Source: a virus | DNA length: 56,532 bases | Virus record (IMG/VR): IMGVR_UViG_3300042311_000667 | Coordinates: 1-56,532 of that record | Direction: 5' to 3' (one strand) | In this document: positions 1 to 6,809 of the stretch, piece after piece | Numbering within the stretch: position 1 is the first letter of the stretch | Layout of the letters: every line of letters starts with the position of its first letter | Notes under the pieces: generated by a model | The model's database searches: none | What the model saw: the letters and a program-made list of their open reading frames with translations, nothing else | What the model was told of the DNA's origin: nothing | Made by a program: the position numbers and the translations under genes

Positions 1-241
1 CGGACACATCAATTGTTTGTTGGGTATCTTCAGTTGTTTTAACCTTCGTAATTACATTGACATTGGTTGAATTATATTTCTTTGAGAAATATTGTTTTGC
101 CGACTTAATCCTCTCTTGAGTAAAGTTTTCCGGAGTATCTTCCCAAACAACCTGAATATACGGATTATCTAATGTCTCCACATCTAAATTGTGTTGCATT
201 TCTTTTAAATTAAAAATTGGTGGTGGATTGAATAAATCCAT
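1..241 (-). CDS. Hypothetical protein, C-terminus cut off by window edge
   Basis: The frame opens with ATG at 241 and stays open for 80 codons to base 1, so the protein continues outside the window. The visible part begins MDLFNPPPIFNLKEM and is a mixed, soluble sequence with no motif I recognise. It starts 6 nt after the stop of the 64-residue gene upstream and so belongs to the same leftward operon. The gp47-like nuclease lies four genes upstream; in T4 the partner gp46 adjoins gp47, but nothing visible here (no Walker A motif) supports gp46, so no function is assigned. Confidence 0.7.
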   Translation of the reverse strand, partial: MDLFNPPPIFNLKEMQHNLDVETLDNPYIQVVWEDTPENFTQERIKSAKQYFSKKYNSTNVNVITKVKTTEDTQQTIDVS

Positions 242-247
242 AGTTTA

Positions 248-442
248 TTATTGTGATACTAAATCAACATTTTGAGTGTTTCCGCTTTGAGCTTGCTCTT
301 CTGCATATTTTCTTTTCAACTCTTCCATTTGTTGAGTCATTATTTTTTGGAAAGCATTTTTCTGACCTTTAATAGTCTGATTTCTTTGTTGAACTTTCTT
401 TGCGTGAGTCTTAGTTCCTCCTCTTTTTTTTGATGTTGGCAT
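248..442 (-). CDS. Small basic hypothetical protein (64 aa)
   Basis: A short protein with a Lys/Arg-rich N-terminus (MPTSKKRGGTKTHAKK) and a Gln/Lys/Glu-rich, probably helical middle. The basic N-terminus would suit nucleic-acid binding, but that is only inference from composition. No known family is recognised. It lies between a predicted membrane protein and the truncated gene at the window edge, with short gaps on both sides, consistent with an operon. The start is preceded by AT-rich sequence without a Shine-Dalgarno box, as for most genes here. Confidence 0.65.
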   Translation of the reverse strand: MPTSKKRGGTKTHAKKVQQRNQTIKGQKNAFQKIMTQQMEELKRKYAEEQAQSGNTQNVDLVSQ

Positions 443-465
443 ATTTGTATTTATTTAATTAATTT

Positions 466-810
466 TTATTTTCGGTTTTCTTCGTACCATTCCACGATTG
501 CATTGATTGCCCATACCGCACCTGATGCTAACATACCATCAAAGAACCATGAACCCCAACTTGAAATTCCTAACATCTCGTGTACCGGAGAATATACAAA
601 AAATCCAAGAAAGAATCCAACCCAAGTTGAACAACACATCATACAGATTAATATTCCTGAGACGAAATTAAAAAATCCGTTAAAGGGCATTACTTTATCA
701 TCCCCCATTTCTTTTATAAATTTTCGAGTACCGTTAAAGATACTTCCGTAAACAAGGATGTTGGTCATTCCATAAGCCATTACCATCCAAAGTAATAATT
801 GTGTTATCAT
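466..810 (-). CDS. Small integral membrane protein (114 aa)
   Basis: The sequence contains three or four hydrophobic stretches: residues about 3-22, 44-60 (with a Cys pair, MMCC), 62-75 and 88-104. It ends in a charged tail (EWYEENRK). It should sit in the host inner membrane. No signal-peptide cleavage site or catalytic motif is obvious. It follows the coiled-coil gene ending at 814 by only 3 nt, so the two are probably co-transcribed. Small membrane proteins of this size are common in phage early regions, where some act in exclusion or lysis control; nothing here decides between such roles. Confidence 0.65.
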   Translation of the reverse strand: MITQLLLWMVMAYGMTNILVYGSIFNGTRKFIKEMGDDKVMPFNGFFNFVSGILICMMCCSTWVGFFLGFFVYSPVHEMLGISSWGSWFFDGMLASGAVWAINAIVEWYEENRK

Positions 811-813
811 ATT

Positions 814-1629
814 TTATTTATTATAAAGTTTATCGTCCAAATTTGAACCTTTTAAGTACATTGCTTTAGTCCCTTCATTAAACTTTTGTATATCTTGGAT
901 AGTCTTCTCGTATTCCTTAATCAACTTATCTTTTTCGATATTATCAAGTTTCAATTTTTGAACTGTGTTTTGGAGAGCATCTAACTTAGGTTTTAATTTA
1001 TTGTCGGATGTCTCTTTTTCAACAATAACCTCTTTAATCACTTCAATTTCTTTAATTACTTCAACTTCTTTGATTATCTCAACCGGAACTTCTTTAATCA
1101 CTTCCTTAATTGTTTCGACTATTTTGGGTGGTTGATTTTCCAACTGTTGTATTTTTAACAACAATTCATTAACTTGAGTATCATCTGAGACTTTAACAAT
1201 CTTTTCAACAACTTTCTCAACTGGCACTTCTTTGATGACTTCTTGAATCACCACTCTCTCAACGGGAACCTCTTTGGTCACCTCAACAATCTTCTCAACC
1301 ACCCTGTCAACGGGAACTTCTTTAATTACCTCAACTATCTTTTCTACCGGAATCTCTTTTACCACTTCAACAAGTTTCTCAACATCAACATATTCGATTT
1401 TGACAACTTCTTTTTCTTCAACAACAGGAACCTCAACGTATTTGATAACTTCTTTGATAACTTCTTTCTCAATAACATTCCCTGAACCTGACAATAGTCC
1501 ATACTTTTCAATTTTGAACCCCTCCAAATAAGAACTCTTCAATATCGTTTCAGGTTCGAAATTGTTGAGTTTACAATAACTTAATAAGTCCTTGTGTTCT
1601 TTGGAAGTTAGTTCAAGATTGATATTCAT
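814..1629 (-). CDS. Repetitive charged protein with VEKIVEVIKEVPV-type repeats (271 aa)
   Basis: Residues about 55-205 are a degenerate tandem repeat built on units such as VEKIVEVIKEVPV, alternating Val/Ile with Glu/Lys. The C-terminal 60 residues (KLDALQNTVQKLKLDNIEKDKLI) read as a heptad coiled coil. The N-terminal 50 residues look globular. The regularly spaced prolines in the repeats argue against one continuous helix, so an elongated rod or beta-like stalk is also possible. It overlaps the upstream 100-residue gene by 4 nt (ATGA), indicating translational coupling. I do not recognise a family. A structural or scaffolding role is speculation. Confidence 0.7.
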   Translation of the reverse strand: MNINLELTSKEHKDLLSYCKLNNFEPETILKSSYLEGFKIEKYGLLSGSGNVIEKEVIKEVIKYVEVPVVEEKEVVKIEYVDVEKLVEVVKEIPVEKIVEVIKEVPVDRVVEKIVEVTKEVPVERVVIQEVIKEVPVEKVVEKIVKVSDDTQVNELLLKIQQLENQPPKIVETIKEVIKEVPVEIIKEVEVIKEIEVIKEVIVEKETSDNKLKPKLDALQNTVQKLKLDNIEKDKLIKEYEKTIQDIQKFNEGTKAMYLKGSNLDDKLYNK

Positions 1630-1928
1630 TTTAATTTTCTTTTTGGTGTTGGTTCGTAATAATCATTATCAAAGTCCGGAACGATTTCAGGGTTATATTC
1701 AATACCCGTCTCATAGTTGTTTCCAATCCAAATATTATATCTCTCAATATAAGTTAATTCTTCACAACAATCTTCACCCCACCTTTGATAGAACTCGTCA
1801 TCAGTTAACAATTTCTTTACGAACTCACCTCTTGTAGGTGGTAAATTGTCTTTATCAACGACATTATTTTCATAAAACCATTTGGTATACCTTTGACCCG
1901 CCTGTTCAATACAATTATTTTCCACCAT
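1626..1928 (-). CDS. Hypothetical acidic protein (100 aa)
   Basis: An acidic, aromatic-rich small protein with adjacent cysteines (EDCCEEL) near the middle and a basic tail (PKRKLK). It overlaps the end of the nuclease gene upstream by 14 nt and the next gene by 4 nt, so it is embedded in a tightly packed operon. That arrangement is the main evidence that it is real. No domain is recognised. Confidence 0.6.
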   Translation of the reverse strand: MVENNCIEQAGQRYTKWFYENNVVDKDNLPPTRGEFVKKLLTDDEFYQRWGEDCCEELTYIERYNIWIGNNYETGIEYNPEIVPDFDNDYYEPTPKRKLK

Positions 1929-2700
1929 TTACTAGTTTTTCCGTTCCCTTTTCAATACAATCAAATGAGTCCATACGGAACGATAAGAATGGTTTTGGGT
2001 TAGGTAAATCAACAAAGTCATATTGGTCTTTATCAATCTCATAAACTCCGTACCCATGTTTATTTACGGTCTCACCAAAGTTTTGTTGAATGGTTGAACC
2101 AATCATATACGCTTTCTTTCCACCCGGAATATCAAACACTTGTCTCTTGTGGATATCACCACATAATACAAGGTCACACCCATCAAACTTACTTACCTCA
2201 AACCCATCTTCAAATTTAAACCCGATGTCGGTGTATAACCCTTGAATAGGTCCATGAAATAATCCAATGTTCTTGTTCTCTGATTTGTTAATGTCCGGTG
2301 GAATGTTATGTTCCATTAAAGAATAAACACACCAATTCACGTTATCATCAGGATAAACCCCACGATTCTTTAAATAGACAATATTGTCGTTCTTTAGTGA
2401 ATCAATGATTGGTGTTAACGCATCCAATCTCGCATTATTGTTCTCAAGGAAATCATGATTCCCAATAATAACAATAGTTTTGGCTATCTTGGAACATTCC
2501 GTTAATATCCAAGCGACGAACTCAACCAATTCAGGTGTCATTTGGTTCTTGGAATGAACCAAGTCACCAGTGAACACAATTCGGTCCGGTTGTAATGTTT
2601 TCCATTCACTTAAGGCAGATTCAAGGATTCCACGATATAAATCGTGGTCCTTGAATAACCTGACGTGTAAATCAGAAAAATGTACTAATCTGTTTATCAT
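1915..2700 (-). CDS. Recombination endonuclease subunit, gp47/SbcD-like metallophosphoesterase
   Basis: A calcineurin-like phosphoesterase of the SbcD/Mre11/T4 gp47 type. Metal-binding motifs occur in family order: D-x-H at D10/H12 (HFSDLH), GDLVH, GNHD and GDIH, followed by GSTIQQNFGE, the signature typical of SbcD-like nucleases. At 261 residues it is shorter than T4 gp47, mainly lacking the capping/C-terminal extension. In the T4 system gp47 works with the gp46 ATPase to resect double-strand ends for recombination-dependent replication. The window ends before any gp46 gene is seen. The start shares TAATG with the stop of the zinc-ribbon gene upstream. Confidence 0.88.
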   Translation of the reverse strand: MINRLVHFSDLHVRLFKDHDLYRGILESALSEWKTLQPDRIVFTGDLVHSKNQMTPELVEFVAWILTECSKIAKTIVIIGNHDFLENNNARLDALTPIIDSLKNDNIVYLKNRGVYPDDNVNWCVYSLMEHNIPPDINKSENKNIGLFHGPIQGLYTDIGFKFEDGFEVSKFDGCDLVLCGDIHKRQVFDIPGGKKAYMIGSTIQQNFGETVNKHGYGVYEIDKDQYDFVDLPNPKPFLSFRMDSFDCIEKGTEKLVNGGK

Positions 2701-2936
2701 TAGTCTTTAATTAAAGTTTTTTCTTGTTCTTCAAATGGGTTAAACCCTTTGTTTACGTGTCCACAAGATTCACATTTGTAAATCGGGAATGGTACGGTTG
2801 TGTCTTCAGGTGACCCGGTCATTAGTTTAGGGACTCTCTTTAGATAGATAACCTCTCTAAAGTAAATTCCATCACATGAGTCACATTTTATCGTAGGACA
2901 CTCTTTTAAATTAATCTTTGGTTGTTGTAATTCCAT
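2700..2936 (-). CDS. Zinc-ribbon protein (78 aa)
   Basis: Two CxxC knuckles (CDSC near the N-terminus; CESCG about 35 residues later) make a probable zinc ribbon, the second followed by HVNKGFNPF. I chose the ATG at 2936 (MELQQPKIN). An in-frame ATG at 2972 would add 12 hydrophobic residues but deepen the overlap with the upstream gene from 26 to 62 nt. Its stop overlaps the gp47-like start as TAATG, so the two are translationally coupled. The protein may bind nucleic acid or a replication partner, but this is not shown. Confidence 0.65.
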   Translation of the reverse strand: MELQQPKINLKECPTIKCDSCDGIYFREVIYLKRVPKLMTGSPEDTTVPFPIYKCESCGHVNKGFNPFEEQEKTLIKD

Positions 2937-3798
2937 ATTGTTTTGTATTAAGTTTTTCAAGGAAAATATCAATGTTCTCCTTTAGATTAGAAATATACGA
3001 AGGTTCTACCGATTGTTCAAGTTTTTCCAAGCTATCTTTTAATAAATCAAAATCTAATTTTTTTAATGTACCACTAAATGAATTGATATTATCAATTGAT
3101 TGTTTTATTTTTTTATAAGTAACAAACTTTAACCTATAAATGGTTACCATTTTAAGAAGTGTCTCATCACTCCAACCACCACTCGTAATTAACTTATCTT
3201 GACAAGTACTATCTGATGTATTATAAATTTCAATTGCACTTGTTATCCCGACGTTATTCCAATTAGAATAAAACGCCAACTTTCGATATTGAGGAGTCGT
3301 TTTATCTGTTTTATCAATTAAATAAGCAAGTAAGGCGTTTCTAGTATAATTGTTAAACGTCGCAGGATTGTTTTTTGAGGCAGTACACCATCTCGTATTG
3401 GAACCATATTTTAACGAACCTTTATGAGTTTTTGGGATAACGAAAAGAGTTTCATCATCTTCATATAAAACTTCAATATGGTCCACCCTATCAAATGTCT
3501 TTGAGTCTTTTTCTTCTTCGGCAACATTTACAACATTTTTTAACACGTTAATGTTAAAATAACTTTTATGGTAAATGTCTTTCTCAATAATATATGGTAA
3601 AAGACTATCGAATTTCTTAACCAAGTCAATCAAATTATCTATTGTTCTAACACACGCGTTATTGGCTCTATTACTCCAAGTTTTTAATAAAAATTCCGCA
3701 TATTTTTTTGTCGGAGTTTCGTCTCCGTTAACTAATCGGTTAAAGCTATCAGGTTTTAAACTGGAATACTTAACTCTTAAATCATCAATTTTTGACAT
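2911..3798 (-). CDS. Conserved phage-type protein with a G-x-x-TRWCTAS motif (295 aa)
   Basis: The middle of the protein (about residues 110-175) carries a motif (KYGSNTRWCTAS, then an aliphatic YLI segment) that I recall from uncharacterised phage proteins; I cannot name a biochemical function. The C-terminal 80 residues are Leu/Lys/Glu-rich and probably helical. A host-type promoter (TTTG-20 nt-TACCTTTG) lies 22 nt before the ATG, so this gene probably begins its own transcript that continues through the zinc-ribbon and gp47-like genes. It overlaps the preferred start of the zinc-ribbon gene by 26 nt. Confidence 0.7.
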   Translation of the reverse strand: MSKIDDLRVKYSSLKPDSFNRLVNGDETPTKKYAEFLLKTWSNRANNACVRTIDNLIDLVKKFDSLLPYIIEKDIYHKSYFNINVLKNVVNVAEEEKDSKTFDRVDHIEVLYEDDETLFVIPKTHKGSLKYGSNTRWCTASKNNPATFNNYTRNALLAYLIDKTDKTTPQYRKLAFYSNWNNVGITSAIEIYNTSDSTCQDKLITSGGWSDETLLKMVTIYRLKFVTYKKIKQSIDNINSFSGTLKKLDFDLLKDSLEKLEQSVEPSYISNLKENIDIFLEKLNTKQYGITTTKD

Positions 3799-3820
3799 AT
3801 TGTTTGGTTTATATTGACGA

Positions 3821-3852
3821 CAAAGGTAAATAAAGTTTTTTACTTGGCCAAA
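3821..3852 (-). promoter_or_regulatory. Bacteroidota sigma-A type promoter for the 3798-start gene
   Basis: Read on the minus strand, TTTG (3852-3849) is followed by exactly 20 nt and then TACCTTTG (3828-3821), matching the Bacteroidota consensus TTTG-N19-21-TAnnTTTG. The ATG at 3798 follows after 22 nt. The -33 box lies inside the last codons of the nuclease gene ending at 3840. The layout is almost identical to that of the promoter at 6181-6212. Confidence 0.7.
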
Positions 3853-4685
3853 TATTTTTTCATATCCATTTCCAAAGTCGTTGTAATAACCTCTTTTGGT
3901 ACTCGGTATTCATCAAACTCGGCAGTCTCTTTCAAGTGTGTTACAATACAACCATACAATTTAATGTTTTCATATTTGGTCCCTTGTAACATTTTGATAA
4001 GTAATTTCCCATATAAAGGTAATTGGACGAAGTAGTGACCTAATGCAATATCAGGTTGTTTTTGATATGGTTCCAACATTCTTTTGGTATACCTTGTTTC
4101 CAAGAAGTTCTTTGGTTTGTTCGTTTTCCAATCGGTAATTACCAAACCAAACTCATTTTGATGAATGTTCATAATCAACCATACCTTATCGGGTTGTCCG
4201 GTGTATCCAAGTTCCGGGTCACCCAATACCATCTCAGTATCAAGTAGAACCGCACCTCGTTGTTCCATTAAGTTAAGGAAGTTTTTACCGGCAGTAATCA
4301 TATTATCCCCCTTGAATATCTGTGTATTATCACATTCAAAAACTGGTTGTCTAACTTCTTTGTAAGACCCATTTCGGTCAATAACTTCTTTTTCAAGGAC
4401 AAAGTGAACTCTACTACCCATATTGGTTGAGTAGGTTCCGGCTGCCGCCCACTCCTCAATCAATTCTTGTTGTTTTTGTGGGTCACCCTTAGCTTTATTA
4501 TACGCTGCTTGTTCCGTCGGGAACTCCGTATAAAATTTCTTTAGTACTTTAGACACAGAAGGATAATCCGTCTTACCATTCATGGTATAGATGTGATTAT
4601 CCTCTTCAAAAGTAAGACCTAATTCTTGTTGTCTTTGACTAATTAGTTCTCGTATTTCTTGTGCAATAGTTTTTAATTCTATCAT
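3840..4685 (-). CDS. PD-(D/E)XK family nuclease (RecB/Cas4-like exonuclease)
   Basis: A 281-residue protein with the ordered signature of PD-(D/E)XK exonucleases. A helix carries GSRVHFVLE (about residues 90-98). GYTGQPDKVW then supplies the acidic residue of the core. LVITDWKTNK supplies the D-x-K, and HYFVQLPLYGKLL supplies the Q-x-x-x-Y helix. These nucleases process DNA ends in phage replication or recombination. It lies between the primase and the TRWCTAS-motif gene in the same leftward cluster, 10 nt after the primase stop. A role in host-DNA degradation is an alternative that the sequence cannot exclude. Confidence 0.8.
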   Translation of the reverse strand: MIELKTIAQEIRELISQRQQELGLTFEEDNHIYTMNGKTDYPSVSKVLKKFYTEFPTEQAAYNKAKGDPQKQQELIEEWAAAGTYSTNMGSRVHFVLEKEVIDRNGSYKEVRQPVFECDNTQIFKGDNMITAGKNFLNLMEQRGAVLLDTEMVLGDPELGYTGQPDKVWLIMNIHQNEFGLVITDWKTNKPKNFLETRYTKRMLEPYQKQPDIALGHYFVQLPLYGKLLIKMLQGTKYENIKLYGCIVTHLKETAEFDEYRVPKEVITTTLEMDMKKYLAK

Positions 4686-4695
4686 ATTTTTTTTA

Positions 4696-5610
4696 TTATT
4701 TTATTTCGTAATAGTATTCGTCAATCTGACCTTTTAAGTCCGCAACGTCCATATCTTTAGGTGGTTTAATTATTTTAATCTTATTGTATAATCTTCCCCC
4801 ATTTAATTCATGATATAATTTGAAAGCATCATCCCAAGCGTCCTCATCTAAACAAATAATAATCTTACCTAACGCATTTTCATATAGAGTCTCGAATAAT
4901 AATGAACTCATTTTCTTACCTAACATAGCAATTGAATTATCTAAAAAGAACCCATCAAACGCTCCTTCAACCAAATAAACATCTTTAAACCAATCTATCC
5001 TACTTTCGTTGAATATGATTTCATCTTTAGCGGCAGTAGGGTTTTTATACTTCATCTTATTTGGAACCCATGAACGAGCAATAAAATAGTTTAACCTATT
5101 GTTTTTATCAAATGATGGTACGATAACTCTATAAGCAAATTCACCACTCACGGTATATCCTATTTGGTATTTCTCAATAATCTCATCCGTAATACCTCGA
5201 GATTTCAAATATCGATAAGCTTCAGCGTGTGGTATAAATCTTGGATTGGAGTCTTTAAATTGAGTGTACCCCTCCGGAAGTTTTAATTGAGTTTTCTTGG
5301 CCTCTTGAACTTTTAACTCCTCAGGTTTTATTAAGTTATAAACCTTTTTCTGTTCTTTTGTTCCATGTTTATCAAACAGTCGGCCTAATGGACCTTGGGT
5401 ACCTTCTGATTCACCACAAACCCAACATTTATAAACGTGTTTACTATAGTTGATTTCCAAGTTTCCTTTACCATCACCCTTATCTAAACCTTTCTCATTC
5501 GCACAGACAGGACAGTCAAAAGAAATTTGTGCTTTTGACTCATAATGATTTTTGGCTTTACCTAACACATCGGTTAGTAAATCAACTAATACCTCAACTT
5601 CTTCATCCAT
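4696..5610 (-). CDS. DnaG-type DNA primase
   Basis: The N-terminus has a zinc-binding domain with CPVC (C33, C36) and CWVC (C62, C65). The middle carries a TOPRIM fold: the glutamate motif VEGAFDG at about residue 215 and the acidic motif CLDEDAWDDA at about 253-262. This is the arrangement of DnaG/T7-type primases, which make RNA primers for lagging-strand synthesis. At 304 residues it lacks a helicase domain and the long C-terminal helicase-binding region of bacterial DnaG, so a separate phage helicase is expected elsewhere. The start overlaps no other gene; a 53-codon gene ends 17 nt upstream. Confidence 0.88.
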   Translation of the reverse strand: MDEEVEVLVDLLTDVLGKAKNHYESKAQISFDCPVCANEKGLDKGDGKGNLEINYSKHVYKCWVCGESEGTQGPLGRLFDKHGTKEQKKVYNLIKPEELKVQEAKKTQLKLPEGYTQFKDSNPRFIPHAEAYRYLKSRGITDEIIEKYQIGYTVSGEFAYRVIVPSFDKNNRLNYFIARSWVPNKMKYKNPTAAKDEIIFNESRIDWFKDVYLVEGAFDGFFLDNSIAMLGKKMSSLLFETLYENALGKIIICLDEDAWDDAFKLYHELNGGRLYNKIKIIKPPKDMDVADLKGQIDEYYYEIK

Positions 5611-5627
5611 TCTCTAAGTATAAGAAA

Positions 5628-5789
5628 TTATTTTGATTTATCATAAAAGTCCCAATCCGCAATATGTTTTTTCCACCATTGTTTCAAACGACTACTATCA
5701 TCAAGTTTTTCAATTTTATTACCGATTGGTATTATTAAAATACACCATAGGGTTGCAATACCCCAAATTATAAAAAAAGCTATATCCAT
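5628..5789 (-). CDS. Small single-pass membrane protein (53 aa)
   Basis: Starting at the ATG at 5789, the frame gives a 53-residue protein beginning MDIAFFIIWGIATLWCILI. It has one strong hydrophobic helix (residues about 4-22) followed by a charged, Trp-rich tail (QWWKKHIADWDFYDKSK). It fills the only gap between the 125-residue gene (10-nt overlap) and the primase. The membrane helix plus charged tail suggests an N-out or N-in inner-membrane peptide. No known family is recognised. Gap-filling position and composition are the support. Confidence 0.55.
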   Translation of the reverse strand: MDIAFFIIWGIATLWCILIIPIGNKIEKLDDSSRLKQWWKKHIADWDFYDKSK

Positions 5790-6157
5790 TTTATTGTTTT
5801 TATTGAGTTCACATATTTAATTTTAACATCAAAATATACCATGTGGTTATTAATATCTTTAAGTAACTGACTTCTTAAGAATCTACCAAGTCTAACCCGT
5901 GAAATATGATACCGGTCACTATTTTTAACATCTGCAGTAAACCATTCATCAGGACGAATGGAAGAAAGACCCGCCTCTATCTCACCTTTAAATACCACAT
6001 CAACCTCAACATAACCGGTACTTGGTGGACTATTATAAACCCTATACCCTGTAATAGAAAAGACACCCCTATGTCGTTCACCAACTGTAGGAATGTCTTT
6101 TGAAAACTTTAAAATTGTTTTTCGAAGATTTTTAGTGTCAATGTCCTTTCTAATCAT
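5780..6157 (-). CDS. Hypothetical protein (125 aa)
   Basis: A basic, probably globular alpha/beta protein with no motif I recognise. A well-formed Bacteroidota promoter lies 23 nt before its ATG, so it is likely the first gene of a transcript that runs through the 53-residue membrane protein, the primase and the PD-(D/E)XK nuclease. Position at the head of the replication operon suggests an early-expressed accessory protein, but function is unknown. Confidence 0.65.
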   Translation of the reverse strand: MIRKDIDTKNLRKTILKFSKDIPTVGERHRGVFSITGYRVYNSPPSTGYVEVDVVFKGEIEAGLSSIRPDEWFTADVKNSDRYHISRVRLGRFLRSQLLKDINNHMVYFDVKIKYVNSIKTIKWI

Positions 6158-6180
6158 TACCTTAACTTTAATTTGTCAAG

Positions 6181-6212
6181 CAAAGATATAACATTTTTTC
6201 TAATCTACCAAA
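6181..6212 (-). promoter_or_regulatory. Bacteroidota sigma-A type promoter for the replication operon
   Basis: On the minus strand TTTG (6212-6209), a 20-nt spacer and TATCTTTG (6188-6181) match the host consensus TTTG-N19-21-TAnnTTTG. The distance to the ATG at 6157 is 23 nt. The -33 element overlaps the stop region of the RuvC-like gene, so transcription of the replication genes can start independently of the structural genes upstream. Confidence 0.72.
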
Positions 6213-6807
6213 TTTCTTTCATTTTCATATAACCTAAAGCACAAGCGTAGGCGTCGGTCATATCAAAATTTTCTTTCTTTAATGTACTATTTCTAGTGTA
6301 TTGCCACGTAATCTGTGGTTCTTTTTTGGCAACTAAGTCCCATATAATATTTTTCTTATCAATAGTTTTTGGTAATCCACCGAAAAGAACAAACTTACCT
6401 TTATCGTTCTCTTGAACCAATTCAGGGAATGCAAATTTTCTTGAATTATATGTTGAAATAAATTGTGGTATAACTCCAAGGATATCATACACTTCTTTGC
6501 AAACTAATGTATTGAACCTCATTAAAGTACCCACAGTGTATACGTTATTTGAGTTTAACAATGGTTCTTCAATAACCACATATTTAATTCCCATACCCGC
6601 ATATTCCTCTAACTTTTGTCTAAAGATATTACTCTTAAGAATTAACTCCTCAATCTTATCCTCAACTTTTGGTTTTGGAACTGGTGATATGTGGGTTAAT
6701 TCCAATAATTCTTTACTTTGAATATCAAATAACGACCAACCAATTGTTTTGGTTGATACGTCAAGCCCCAATACTTTCGGGGAATCCTTCCTCATGTTTT
6801 TTGCCAT
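6205..6807 (-). CDS. RuvC-like Holliday-junction resolvase
   Basis: A 200-residue RNase H-fold protein. The first catalytic aspartate is in GLDVSTKTIGW (D16), the glutamate in VVIEEPLL (E80/E81), and the C-terminal acidic pair in DMTDAYACALGY (D182, D185). This is the order seen in RuvC and related phage/poxvirus resolvases, which cut four-way junctions before packaging or during recombination. It is 2 nt downstream of a tail-type structural gene, so it may be expressed late, as expected for a resolvase that debranches DNA for packaging. A general RuvC-like nuclease with another substrate cannot be excluded. Confidence 0.82.
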   Translation of the reverse strand: MAKNMRKDSPKVLGLDVSTKTIGWSLFDIQSKELLELTHISPVPKPKVEDKIEELILKSNIFRQKLEEYAGMGIKYVVIEEPLLNSNNVYTVGTLMRFNTLVCKEVYDILGVIPQFISTYNSRKFAFPELVQENDKGKFVLFGGLPKTIDKKNIIWDLVAKKEPQITWQYTRNSTLKKENFDMTDAYACALGYMKMKEIW

Positions 6808-6809
6808 AT

